The position numbers were made by a program, and so were the translations under genes. This document shows positions 12,438-22,099 of a stretch of DNA of 64,000 nucleotides, piece after piece. Each line of letters starts with the position of its first letter. The stretch's first letter is position 1. The stretch spans positions 119,993,033 to 120,057,032 of the forward strand of contig NC_089495.1 in NCBI RefSeq assembly GCF_036850765.1. Direction: 5' to 3'. The notes under the pieces are model-generated. The model ran no database searches. It was not told where the DNA came from and saw nothing but the letters and a program-made list of their open reading frames with translations. The DNA comes from Saccopteryx bilineata (Eukaryota > Chordata > Mammalia > Chiroptera > Emballonuridae).

Positions 12438-13713
12438 TCAGGGTTTTTTATAGTTCCATATAAATCTAAATATTTTTTGTTCCATTTCTTTAAAAAATGT
12501 CATTGGAATTTTGATGGGAATTGCATTAAATTTGTATATTGCTTTGGGTAATATGGACATCTTGATTATATTTATTCTTCCTATCCAAGAATAAGGAATA
12601 TTCTTCCATCTCATTGTATCTTTTTTGATTTCCCTTAACAATGCTTTGTAGTTTTCATTATATAGGTCCTTTACATTCTTTGTTATGTTTATTACTAGGT
12701 ATTTTACTTTTTTTGTTGTTGCAATCGCGAAGGGGATTATTTTTTTGAGTTCATTCTCAAATGTTTCATTGTAGGCATATAGAAAGGCTATGGACTTTTG
12801 TATGTTAATTTTGTATCCTGCGACCTTGCTGTATTGGCTTATTGTTTCTAGTAGTCTTTTTGTAGATTCGATGATTAGGATCATGTCATCTGCAAAAAAG
12901 TGATACCTTTACTTCTTCTTTTCCGATATGGATGCCTTTTATTTCTTTGTCTTGCCTGATTTCTCTGGCTAGAACCTCTAGCACCACATTAAATAAGAGT
13001 GGAGAGAGTGGACAACCCTGTCTTCTTCCTAATTTAAAGGGGAAAGGCTTCAGTTTTGTGCCATTTAATATGATGCTGTTAGCTGATGGTTTATCATATA
13101 TGGCCTTTATCATGTTGGAATATTTTCCTTCTATACCCATTTTGTTGAGAGTCTTAAAAATAAAATTGTGTTGTATTTTTATTGAATGCCTTTTTTGCAT
13201 TTATTGATAAGATCATATAGTTTTTGTTCTTTGTTTTGTTGATATGGTGTATTATGTTAACCGTTTTACATATGTTGAACCATCCTTGAGATTCTGGGAT
13301 GAATCCCACTTGATCATGATGTATTATTTTTTAATATGTTGTTGTATTCGATTTGCTAGTATTTTGTTTAGTATTTTAGCATCTGTATTCATTAGAGATA
13401 TTGGTCTGTAGTTTTCTTTTATTGTGCTGTCCTTGCCCGGTTTTGGTATGAGGGTTATGTTGGCCTCATAAAATGTGTTTGGAAGTATTGCTTCTTCTTC
13501 AATTTTTTGGAAGACTTTGAGTAGAATAGGAACCAAGTCTTCTTTCAATGTTTGATAGAATTCACTAGTATAACTGTCTGGGCCTGGACTTTTATTTTTG
13601 GGGAGGTTTTTAATAGTTTTTTCCATTTCTTCCCTACTAATTGGTCTGTTTGGGCTTTCTGCTTCTTCTTGACTCAGTCCAGGAAGGTTGTATTGTTCTA
13701 GAAATTTATCCAT
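12438..13713 (-). pseudogene. L1 ORF2 reverse transcriptase remnants
   Basis: Three frames separated by frameshifts read in order on the - strand: 13,324-13,713 ([39 protein letters not shown]), 12,886-13,200 ([20 protein letters not shown]) and 12,438-12,884 (end of the F-A-D-D region with [11 protein letters not shown], and [20 protein letters not shown]). These are the standard RT blocks of L1 ORF2p. The frameshift around 12,885 falls at the FADD catalytic box, so this copy is dead. Confidence 0.85.
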
Positions 13714-14646
13714 TTCTTCTAGATTTTTGAATTTAGTGGCATAAAGTTTTTCATAGTATTCTACAATAATTCTTTGTATATCTATGATATGCGTGGTGAT
13801 TTCTCCTCTTTCATTTTGGATTTTGTTTATATGAGTCTTGCCAAGGGTTTGTCAATTTTGTTGATCTTTTCATAGAACCAGCTCCTTGTTCTATTAATTT
13901 TTTCTATAGTTTTTCTGTTCTCTATTTCATTTATTTCTGCTCTGATTTTTATTATCTCCTTTCTTCGGCTGGTTTTAGGTTGTCTTTGTTCTTCTATTTC
14001 TAGTTCCTTAAGGTGTGAAGTTAAGTGGTTCACTTGGGCTCTCTCTTGTTTTTCATAAAGGCCTGAAGTGATATGAACTTCCCTCTTATCACTGCTTTTG
14101 CTGCATCTCATAGTTTCTGATATGTTGTATTGTCATTTTTGTTTGTCTGTATATATCTTTTGATCTCGGCGCTTATTTCTTCTTTGACCCATTCATTTTT
14201 TAAAAGTATGTTGTTTAGTTTCCACATTTTTGTGGGGTTTATTTCCTTTTTTTGCAGTTGAATTCTAGTTTCAAGGCTTTATGACCAGAAAATATGCTTG
14301 GTACAACTTCCATTTTTCTGAATTTGCTGATGTTGTTTTTGTAGCCCAACATATGGTCAATTCTTGAGAATGATCCATGTACACTGGAGAAAAATGTATA
14401 CTCAGTCACTTTGGGATGAAATGTCCTGTAGATGTCTATCATATCCAGGTGCTCTAGTGTTTTGTTTAAGGCCAGTATATCTTTATTGATTCTCTGTTTG
14501 GATGATCGATCTAGAGCTGTCAGCCGTGTATTGAGGTCTCCAAGTATGATTGTATTTTTGTCAGTTTATGTTTTAAGGTCAATAAGTAGCTGTCTTATAT
14601 ATTTTGGTGCTCCTTGGTTTGGTGCATATATATTAAGAATTGTTAT

Positions 14647-15023
14647 CCCTGGCCGGTTGGCTCAGTGGTAGAGCGTCAGCCCTGTGTGCAGAAGTCCCGG
14701 GTTTGATTCCCGGCCAGGGCACACAGGAGAAGCGCCCATCTGCTTCTCCACCCCTCCCCCTCTCCTTTCTTTCTGTCTCTCTCTTCCCCTCCCGCAGTGA
14801 GGCTCCATTGGAGCAAAGATGGCCTGGGCATTGGGGATGGCTCCTTGGCCTCTGCTCCAGGCGCTGGAGTGGCTCTGGTCGCAACAGAATGACGCCCCAG
14901 AGGGGCATAGCATCACCCCCTGGTGGGCGTGCCGGGTGGATCCGGGTCGGGCGCATGCGGGAGTCTGTCTGACTGTCTCTCCTTGTTTCCAGCTTCAGAA
15001 AAATACAAAAAAAAAAAAAAAAA
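14647..15023 (+). mobile_element. Long Rhin-type SINE nested in L1
   Basis: A complete + strand copy, from CCCTGGCCGGTTGGCTCAGT through CGGGTTTGATTCCCGGCCAG to CAGCTTCAGAAAAATAC and a poly-A. The 12-bp direct repeat AAGAATTGTTAT is present at 14,635-14,646 and 15,024-15,035. It is younger than the L1 it interrupts. Confidence 0.92.
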
Positions 15024-15368
15024 AAGAATTGTTATGTCTTCTTGATTCAGCATCCCCTTAATCATTATGAAATGACCATTTTTGTCTCTGAATACTTTTG
15101 CTGTCTTGTAGTCAGCATTATCAGATATGAGTATTGCTACACCTGCTTTTTTTTGGATGTTATTTGCTTGGAGTATTGTTTTCCAGCCTTTCACTTTGAA
15201 TTTGTTTTTATCTTTGTTGCTTAGATGAGTTTCTTGTAGGCAGCATACAGTTGGATTTTCTTTTTTAATCCATTCTGCTACTCTGTGCCTTTTTATTGGT
15301 GAGTTTAATTCGTTTACATTTAGTGTAACTATTGACACTTGTGGATTCCCTATTGCCATTTTATACAT
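15024..15368 (-). pseudogene. L1 ORF2 N-terminus (endonuclease) interrupted by SINE
   Basis: The frame starting MYKMAIGNPQVSIVTLNVNE shows the L1 endonuclease hallmarks LNVNELNSP, QETHLSNKDK and GWKTILQANN, as expected of the APE-like domain. It is cut at about 15,035 by the long SINE at 14,647-15,023; endonuclease sequence resumes on the other side of the SINE. Confidence 0.8.
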
Positions 15369-15876
15369 TGCTTTCTGTCAGTTTTGTGTCTTGTTTGATT
15401 CTTCTCTTTTGTTTTTCTATCCTTTGTTTTTGTTTGTTTGTATTCCATACTTCTTTCCTCTGTTGATATCTTTTTTAAATCATGTGCTTCTGTGGTGGTT
15501 TTTTCAAGTGTGGTTACCATTAAGTAATGAAAAGTGTTTCTACCCTGTTCATTGTAATGCACTATCTTGTGAGTACTTCTGTACTCCATCGTCCTTTGCT
15601 ACTGTTAATTTCCATCCTCTCCCCTTTTTTTGTTTGTTTGTTTTTGTTATCACAGTTTATTTTGGTTTTATTGCTTTTACTTGTGGTTTTGTTTTGTTCT
15701 GTTCTTTGTATCTGGTTGGAAAACCCCCTTTAGTAATTCCTGAAGTGGGGGGTTTTCTGATGATAAATTCCCTCATCTTTTCTGTATCTGTGAATGTTTT
15801 TATTTCTCCTTCATATTTGAAGGATAGCTTTGATGGGTATTGTATTCTTGGCTGAAAGTTCCTCTTTTTCAGGACT

Positions 15877-16662
15877 TTAAATATTGGGGTCCACTTGTAG
15901 AGTTTCTGTTGAGATATCCAATGATAATCTAATGGGCCTTCCTTTATATGTTTTACTCTTCTTTCCTCTGGCTGCCTTGAGAATTTTTTCTTTGTCGTTG
16001 GTTTGTGCCAATTTCATTATGATGTGCCTTGGAGTAGGTTTGTTGGGGTTAAGAAAACTCGGAGTTCTGTTTGCTTCTTGAATTTGAGGCTTTAGTTCTT
16101 TCCACAGGCTTGGGAAGTTCTCATCTATTATTTGTTTGAATATGTTCTCCATTCCATTTTCTCTCTCTTCTCCCTCTGATATACTTATTATTCTTATGTT
16201 ATTCTTTTTGATGGAGTCAGACAATTCCTGTAGGGCTTTCTCATTTTTTTTAATTTTTGAGTCTCTTTCTTCTTCTCTCTGTTGTGCCTCAAGTTGCTTG
16301 TCTTCTATTTCACTAATCCTACCTTCTATCTGGCCTGTTTTATTAGCTAAGCTTGTTACCTCATTTTTCAGCTCGTGAATTGAGTTTTTCATCTCTGTTT
16401 GATTTGTTTTTATAGTTTCAATTTTCTTGGTAATATATTCTTTGTGTTCAATGAGTTGTTTTCTGAGCTCCCTAAATTGCCTTTCTGTGTTTTCTTGTAT
16501 ATCTCTGAGTATTTTTAGGATTTCTATTTTAAATTCTCTGTCATTTAGCTCCAAGGTTTCCAATATATTAAATTTTTTCTTTATAGATTTTTCCTCATCT
16601 ATCTGTGCTACCTCTCTGTCTTTTGCATCCATGATATTCAATTTCCTTTTCCTTAATGGCAT
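15877..16662 (-). pseudogene. L1 ORF1p, nearly complete, C-terminal frameshift
   Basis: A 261-residue open frame begins MPLRKRKLNIMDAKDRE. It has a long charged coiled coil (about residues 30-150, heptads such as RQFRELRKQLIEHKEYITKK), then the RNA-recognition fold with NNIRIISISEGEERENGMEN, and part of the C-terminal domain (PRHIIMKLAQTNDKEKILKA). The family is usually about 330-340 residues. Here the frame breaks after LQVDPNI, and the remaining C-terminal sequence continues in another frame just downstream (toward 15,700). ORF1p is the RNA-binding trimeric chaperone of the L1 particle. Confidence 0.85.
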
Positions 16663-16833
16663 CTGAGAGTGGTTTTGTTGATAGTACTTTGCGTTTAGTG
16701 TGGAACTGCTGGAGGCTCCAAGGATAGATTTTTCTGTCTCTGGTTGAAGATCTTGTTGAATTTTGGTGGAGATTTATCGGTATCACTCCTTACAGCGCCA
16801 TTTCTCTGACGTCACTCCAACATCCTGGATTGT

Positions 16834-16915
16834 AATTCTGGCTTGACAGCTAACTAGCTGTGTGATCTTGAACATCATGCTTAACCTTTTATGGCACTCA
16901 AAATTTCTTCTGAAA
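16834..16915 (+). repeat. MIR-like fragment next to L1 insertion
   Basis: TGACAGCTAACTAGCTGTGT and GATCTTGAACATCATGCTTA resemble the MIR core. The L1 appears to have inserted at its edge. The remainder to window exon 6 (16,916-17,497) is unassigned intron. Confidence 0.5.
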
Positions 16916-17497
16916 GATAACCTAGACATCTAGTATTTCTTTGTGTTTTAAACTTAAATTATTCTGTGACATTTTAGCAAAATGTTTTTGCAATAATGGT
17001 GGTAAGTGCCACTAACTCTTGGGCCCAAAAGCATCTACAAAATTTTATTTCAGTCTCCATGTCAGAATCATAATTTAAAGTCCACACACATGACACTAGT
17101 TAACCCATTAGAACTGATGCTGCTTCTTCTCGGGCATATACTACTGTTCTGGTTAGATGTGTGTCTGAGCATCATGCCTGAATTACTTCTTATGAGCCAG
17201 AGGGAAAACACTGTTGGTAGTTCATCTCAAAATCTGCTGTCTTAAACAAATTAAAATTACCTGAAAGCCACATATAAGGTATTATGTTTATCCTGAAAAA
17301 TTATTTGACTATTTGATGTATTTTAATTCCACATTTTGTCTTCTGCCTCTTCTATCAACTCAGAATTCTTCTGATAATACCCTGTGGCTAGAATGCTTAC
17401 AGATGATGTAAATCTTCCTTCATTTTTGGAGGAAATTCTGGTTTTTAGCTGTACCTGATCACCAATATTTCCCCTCTTCTACGCTGTCCGGCTGTAG

Positions 17498-17602
17498 GTT
17501 CTCTGTACCCAACCAGCATGCGCATCGGGGAAGAGGGCTGCTTGGTCGTGAACTTCAAAACAGAGGCTCAGTTCCATGGCTTGTTTGTGCTGTCACACCC
17601 TG
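17498..17602 (+). CDS. FREM2: FREM2 window exon 6 (internal)
   Basis: This 105-nt symmetrical exon (phase 1/1) lies between CGGCTGTAG and GTAAGC. It encodes [20 protein letters not shown] and [16 protein letters not shown] believe the Cys in EEGCLVVN is not found in human FREM2 (which I recall as Arg), so this may be a lineage-specific extra cysteine; that is from memory. Confidence 0.92.
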
Positions 17603-18738
17603 GTAAGCACCATTAGTCCTCAGCAGTCACTCTCCGTACCATAAGGGTCAAGTTTTCCCTGTATTCACACATGTTCCAGCATGCTTCCTTATGAGCTTTG
17701 GAGCCATTAATTTTAAATGAACTACCATATGTGCAGTTATCTATATGAAGGCTTGATAATTGTTTGGCTACATCTCTTAATCTACAAAATCATCATTATC
17801 TAATGTAGATTTTTTTTTTAGAGAAAATACAAAATGATTAAATCTAAAAGAAAACTCTACTAAGTTTAATTTAAATTAAGTTTCCCTTAGACAAAGAGCA
17901 TAACAACAATAATCCCCTTTTCTGCTTCAATCCTGTTGTACAAAAATAATTGAATTTCAGTTTATTTATTCAACAAGGATTTCTCTATTTACAACTGTTT
18001 TCTAGGGACTGTAAGAAACCTTTATATTGTACTTGAATTTCAGACAGGATAACAAATTACCTTTAATTATTGGCTATGTAATTTTACTAACTGATGAATC
18101 ATATTTTGAGTATCAATAAGATATAGTCACTAAAGTCCCAGGTCAATTTTTTTAATATAAAGGACGTTTCATTGGAAATATTATTTTTTATTTGACTCTC
18201 TATATTATTGAAATAGTTTGTGTATTTTACTGATGTGTTAAATGATGCCAGATCGGTAGGGGGAAATAGTTCACTCACTGTCTTCTATATCCTTCTTTTT
18301 CTAAGTGGTGCTCTTAACAAAGGAGATAATAAGGCTGAAAATTAAGAAAAAAAGTGTTTATTGTGCTTTTATGAGACTGAGCTACAAGAAGTACAGAACA
18401 AAAAAAAATTCATTTTTCTTCCATGTAATTGACAGTTCTGGAAAATGAGAATTCCCTAGCTTTTTGAGTTCTCATCCACATGTCTACCTTTCTAACAAAC
18501 TGAATCTTTGTTTAGACATAATTGCTGGCAAGCTAATTAAAATTAGATTTTTTTGTATATAAATTTGGTTTTCCCAGCTTATGAATGCTAATATATTACG
18601 AAGTTCATCTAATAGCGTTGATGCACAATAAATGCATTCACATCAGGCTTTACTGCCCTGCTTTTCCTCCCTGGAAAGTGGCCTTGAACCATTTGAGCAT
18701 TTCTGCATGATTAACTTTTTATAGAATTATATAGTGGA
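17603..18738. other. FREM2: FREM2 intron, AT-rich, nothing recognised
   Basis: About 1.1 kb of AT-rich intron after window exon 6 with no confident repeat, RNA gene or open frame. Confidence 0.5.
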
Positions 18739-19117
18739 GCCTGACTGGTGGTGGTGGTGCAGTAGATAGAGCATCAACCTGGGATGCTGAGGTCACAGGT
18801 TCAAAACCCCAGGGTAGCCAGCTTGAGCATGGGCTCATCTGGCTTGAGGGCAGGCTCACCAGCTTGAGTGTAGGGTTGCTGGCTTCACACAGGATTATCA
18901 ACATGATCCTGGGGTCACTGGCTTGAGTCCAATGTTGCTGGCTTGAGCCTAAGGTTGCTGGTTTGAACAAGGGTTCACTGGTTCAGCTTGAGCCCCCAGT
19001 CAAAACACGTATGAGAAGCAATCAATGAACAACTAAAATGATGCAACTATGAGTTCATGCCTCTCATCTTTCTCCCTTCCTGTCTGTCTCTATCTCTCTC
19101 TCTCTTAAAAAATTTTA
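18739..19117 (+). mobile_element. Bipartite SINE with CAGCTTGAG repeats
   Basis: GCCTGACTGGTGGTGGTGGT head, several CAGCTTGAG/TGGCTTGAG units, GAAGCAATCAATGAACAACT, and a CTGTCTC tail. MIR-like sequence follows it (about 19,140-19,310). Confidence 0.8.
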
Positions 19118-19347
19118 AAAGAAAGACTGAATTATACAGTAGAAAAAGCACTGAATTAGGAATCAGAAGGTACAGAAACCTAGATGTGTGATCTTGGCAG
19201 AGTCAAACTGCTTCTCTGTTTGCAAAGTTAGAATACAACCCTGTTACTTTGTATTATAAGAATAAAAGCAAATAACTCTAAAGTACTTTGAAAACACTAA
19301 ACTGCTATGCTTTAACCACCATACCATTGTTATTGGCACTTTTCCAG

Positions 19348-19475
19348 CATCCTTCACAAGTTCAATGATCGTGTCCGCTGATCATCCCAGCCTGACTTTC
19401 TCCCTGCGTCTAGTAAGGAGTGAACCAACCTACAACCAGCCAGTCCAGCAGTGGAGCTTTGTGTCTGACTTTGCA
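19348..19475 (+). CDS. FREM2: FREM2 window exon 7 (internal)
   Basis: This 128-nt exon lies between CTTTTCCAG and GTAAGC. It encodes [20 protein letters not shown], then [20 protein letters not shown]. It ends in phase 0 only 88 nt before the next exon, so this intron is very short. Confidence 0.92.
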
Positions 19476-19563
19476 GTAAGCAACTGAGGCTCTTACTTAA
19501 TTTTACTTTTCTGTTACCTCCAATTGCACCGCAAGTATTAAACTCCCTCTCTTCTCCTCAAAG

Positions 19564-19698
19564 GTACGTGACTACTCAGGAACGTATACAGTGAAGTTGC
19601 TGCCATGCACCACGCCACTGCATCAGGAGTACCTCCTGCCAGTTACCTGCAACCCCAGAGAACCTGTCACTTTTGACCTTGACATCCGATTCCAACAA
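19564..19698 (+). CDS. FREM2: FREM2 window exon 8 (internal)
   Basis: This 135-nt exon (45 codons, phase 0/0) lies between CTCCTCAAAG and GTATGT. It encodes [15 protein letters not shown] and then [20 protein letters not shown], ending FQQ. A young antisense-free SINE copy sits 52 nt downstream in the next intron (19,751-20,156) without touching the splice donor. Confidence 0.92.
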
Positions 19699-19750
19699 GT
19701 ATGTCTCATAGAATTATTTTCCTGTGACTGACTGATAGAATCCCACTTGG

Positions 19751-20126
19751 CCCTGGCCGGTTGGCTCAGCGGTAGAGCGTCGGCCTAGCGTGCGGAGGAC
19801 CCGGGTTCGATTCCCGGCCAGGGCACATAGGAGAAGCGCACATTTGCTTCTCCACCCCTCTGCCGTGCTTTCCTCTCTGTCTTTCTCTTCCCCTCCCGCA
19901 GCCGAGGCTCCATTGGAGCAAAGATGGCCCGGGCACTGGGGATGGCTCTGTGGCCTCTGCCTCAGGCGCTAGAGTGGCTCTGGTCGCAACATGGCGATGC
20001 CCAGGATGGGCAGAGCATCGCCCCCTGGTGGGCAGAGCGTCGCCCCTGGTGGGCGTGCTGGGTGGATCCCGGTTGGGCGCATGCGGGAGTCTGTCTGACT
20101 GTCTCTCCCTGTTTCCAGCTTCAGAA

Positions 20127-20156
<30 letters not shown>
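19751..20156 (+). mobile_element. Young long Rhin-type SINE, doubled-block subfamily
   Basis: Intact head CCCTGGCCGGTTGGCTCAGC with an undamaged B-box-like GGGTTCGATTCCC and a poly-A tail of about 27. Perfect 14-bp target duplication AGAATCCCACTTGG at 19,737-19,750 and 20,157-20,170. It is one of the least diverged copies in the window. Confidence 0.93.
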
Positions 20157-20157
<1 letters not shown>

Positions 20158-20170
20158 GAATCCCACTTGG

Positions 20171-20859
20171 GTATTGTTTGGTTTACTCTTATTGGTTGAA
20201 AAATAATTCATATAATGACTTTCATTCCTGCATCCTGTGGAAAAAAGGAAGACACACAGGTAGGAAGGAAGGGAAGAAAGAAGGAGAAAAGAATTGCCCT
20301 TTAGCAGTTGTTGGTTCAGTATATAAAACCCATAATTTAAGACTATGCTGGGTTATTTTTCCTTATCTGATCTTTTTCTGCCTTAGAGATTTGAGAATTT
20401 TTCCTGAGTTCTGTATTTCTTCATCTTGTTCTCAATCTTCAAGAAGAATAAGTAGCCTGTCGTTCATGCCATGTCAAAGCACCAAATTGCCATATATTAT
20501 AAAAGAAATGTGATGGCACATTATGTCCCAGAATTTATACTAAACATTGGGCTGCCACTGACCATGATATTAGAAGTCTCTTATATGTCCCAATAAACCA
20601 ATGGAAATGTGCTCAAGGAATACTAGTTAGTCTCATTGAAAAAAATGACTTAACCTCGCCAGTTTTGCCTTCTCCAGAAGGACAAAGCCAATCCGACCAA
20701 TTCCCTAAGTCAGTTTGGTCAGACCTGAAAGTGACTACAGCACTGTGTTTCGTACTTTCCGTATCAGTGTACAGTAAATGTGTGTATCTGTGAATGATGT
20801 GTTTATGCACCGTCAGAACAAGCAACAGCACACCAAAAGGCTTTTACGCTTGGTTTTAG
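20171..20859. other. FREM2: FREM2 intron, nothing recognised
   Basis: About 690 bases between the young SINE and window exon 9. No repeat or coding signal I can support. Confidence 0.45.
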
Positions 20860-20986
20860 GTCAGTGACCCAGTTGCTGCTGAGTTCAGCTTGAACACCCA
20901 GATGTACCTGATCTCCAAGAAGAGCCTCTGGTTGTCCGATGGATCAATGGGATTTGAGCAGGAGAGTGATGTTGCTTTTGTGGAAG
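20860..20986 (+). CDS. FREM2: FREM2 window exon 9 (internal)
   Basis: This 127-nt exon lies between TTGGTTTTAG and GTAGCC. It encodes [20 protein letters not shown], then [20 protein letters not shown], ending VE plus one base of the next Gly codon. The donor GTAGCC is weaker than its neighbours, but the frame and protein order require this border. Confidence 0.9.
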
Positions 20987-21873
20987 GTAGCCCTTGACAA
21001 ATGAAAGGCCCTCTTTGTATGTTATTCATGGTATCTGTCGTGTTTTGTTTTGTCAGAATTGTGTTTAAGGAAAGAAATTATAACCTCCAGTATGGTTTGA
21101 ATAATATAACTGGGTCTTTATCAATGTGGCAGGGCTCAAGGTGGAGGGGATGGTGTCCCTGGGATTGGGTATATGTTACTGGATGATTTTATTTCTGAAG
21201 AAGTTCATCTCTACTTTTCCTTACTTAAGTGATTTTTGAAATAAGTCTGGATTTTTTTTTCTTGAATGTATGTTCAAGTTTTCCAAACTCAACTGCCAAA
21301 GCTCTATGAGACTGTGAATGTCTCATGAGCCAGCATTGTGACTTTCTTGTTCAGTGGTGTATTCCCAGTAATCACATATGTAGCACATATAGTAGGAGTT
21401 CAATAATAACTGTGAAATAGATGCTTGAATACCAGGGAGTTTCCCTTAAACCCTCTTTCACACCCAGATGAAGTTAATCCAACTTTTTATTGATTTTTTT
21501 AGTGTTATTTTATAATATATTAGTCTGCATCGTGCCAACTAACTTATTTATGTAAACTAGACTTTAACCACAATGGGACATTATGGAAGTTAAATTATAG
21601 GCCAACTCTTGAGGTTATTTCCACTACTGGCTGAATGTGTGAGGGTCCATACATATTCAGTCTCTTGTGGGCATTCTGCAAAGTGGTCAGTTCTAAGACC
21701 TGGGAGTGAACCAGGTCCTGAAGCTAACATGGAAAGGTCTCTAACACCTGATGCCACATTAAGAAGAGAAGGATTTTTTTTTTTAGTGTCACTATTGTCA
21801 CAGATTGCTTGCAGTGTCATGTAGGTGCACCTTATCACGTAGCAGCAATAACATTCCCGCATCTCTGTTTCAG
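20987..21873. other. FREM2: FREM2 intron, nothing recognised
   Basis: About 890 bases of intron. Short opposing open frames at about 21,600-21,860 show no family resemblance. Confidence 0.45.
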
Positions 21874-22061
21874 GTGATACTATTTACGGCCGTGTGATGG
21901 TAGATCCTGTACAGAATCTGGGTGATTCCTTTTACTGCAGCATCGAGAAGGTGTTCCTGTGCACTGGAGCGGACGGCTACGTCCCCAAGTACAGCCCAAA
22001 GAATGCAGAATACGGTTGTCTGGCTGACTCTACTTCACTCTTACATAGATTTAAAATTGTG
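21874..22061 (+). CDS. FREM2: FREM2 window exon 10 (internal)
   Basis: This 188-nt exon lies between TCTGTTTCAG and GTAAGT. It encodes [40 protein letters not shown] and [13 protein letters not shown], ending RFKIV. Three cysteines are present. The next intron (22,062-27,634) is almost entirely L1-derived. Confidence 0.93.
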
Positions 22062-22099
22062 GTAAGTGTGGGCTTCAGTCAGGATGAGGTGGGTTAGGA

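Larger units (their letters stand above)
10926..16818 (-). mobile_element. Near full-length L1, antisense, in FREM2 intron
   Basis: It runs from a poly-T of about 26 bases (the poly-A tail) at 10,926 to GGCGCCATTT-like 5' sequence at 16.8 kb. Imperfect 13-bp target duplications AACATACTGGATT / AACATCCTGGATT flank it (10,911-10,923 and 16,819-16,831). On the - strand in order: a 5' UTR of only about 155 nt holding TGACGTCA (a CRE palindrome) and ATGGCG, ORF1, ORF2 endonuclease, reverse transcriptase and 3' UTR. ORF2 is broken by several frameshifts and by a nested SINE. It lies antisense to FREM2 transcription and away from exons, so an effect on FREM2 is not evident. Confidence 0.9.

Noticed and set aside
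19751..19830. tRNA gene (GGTTGGCTCAGCGGTAGAGC ... GGTTCGATTCCC)
   Set aside because: It is the tRNA-derived head of a SINE followed by the SINE body and poly-A with a target duplication; the same holds for the other SINE heads.
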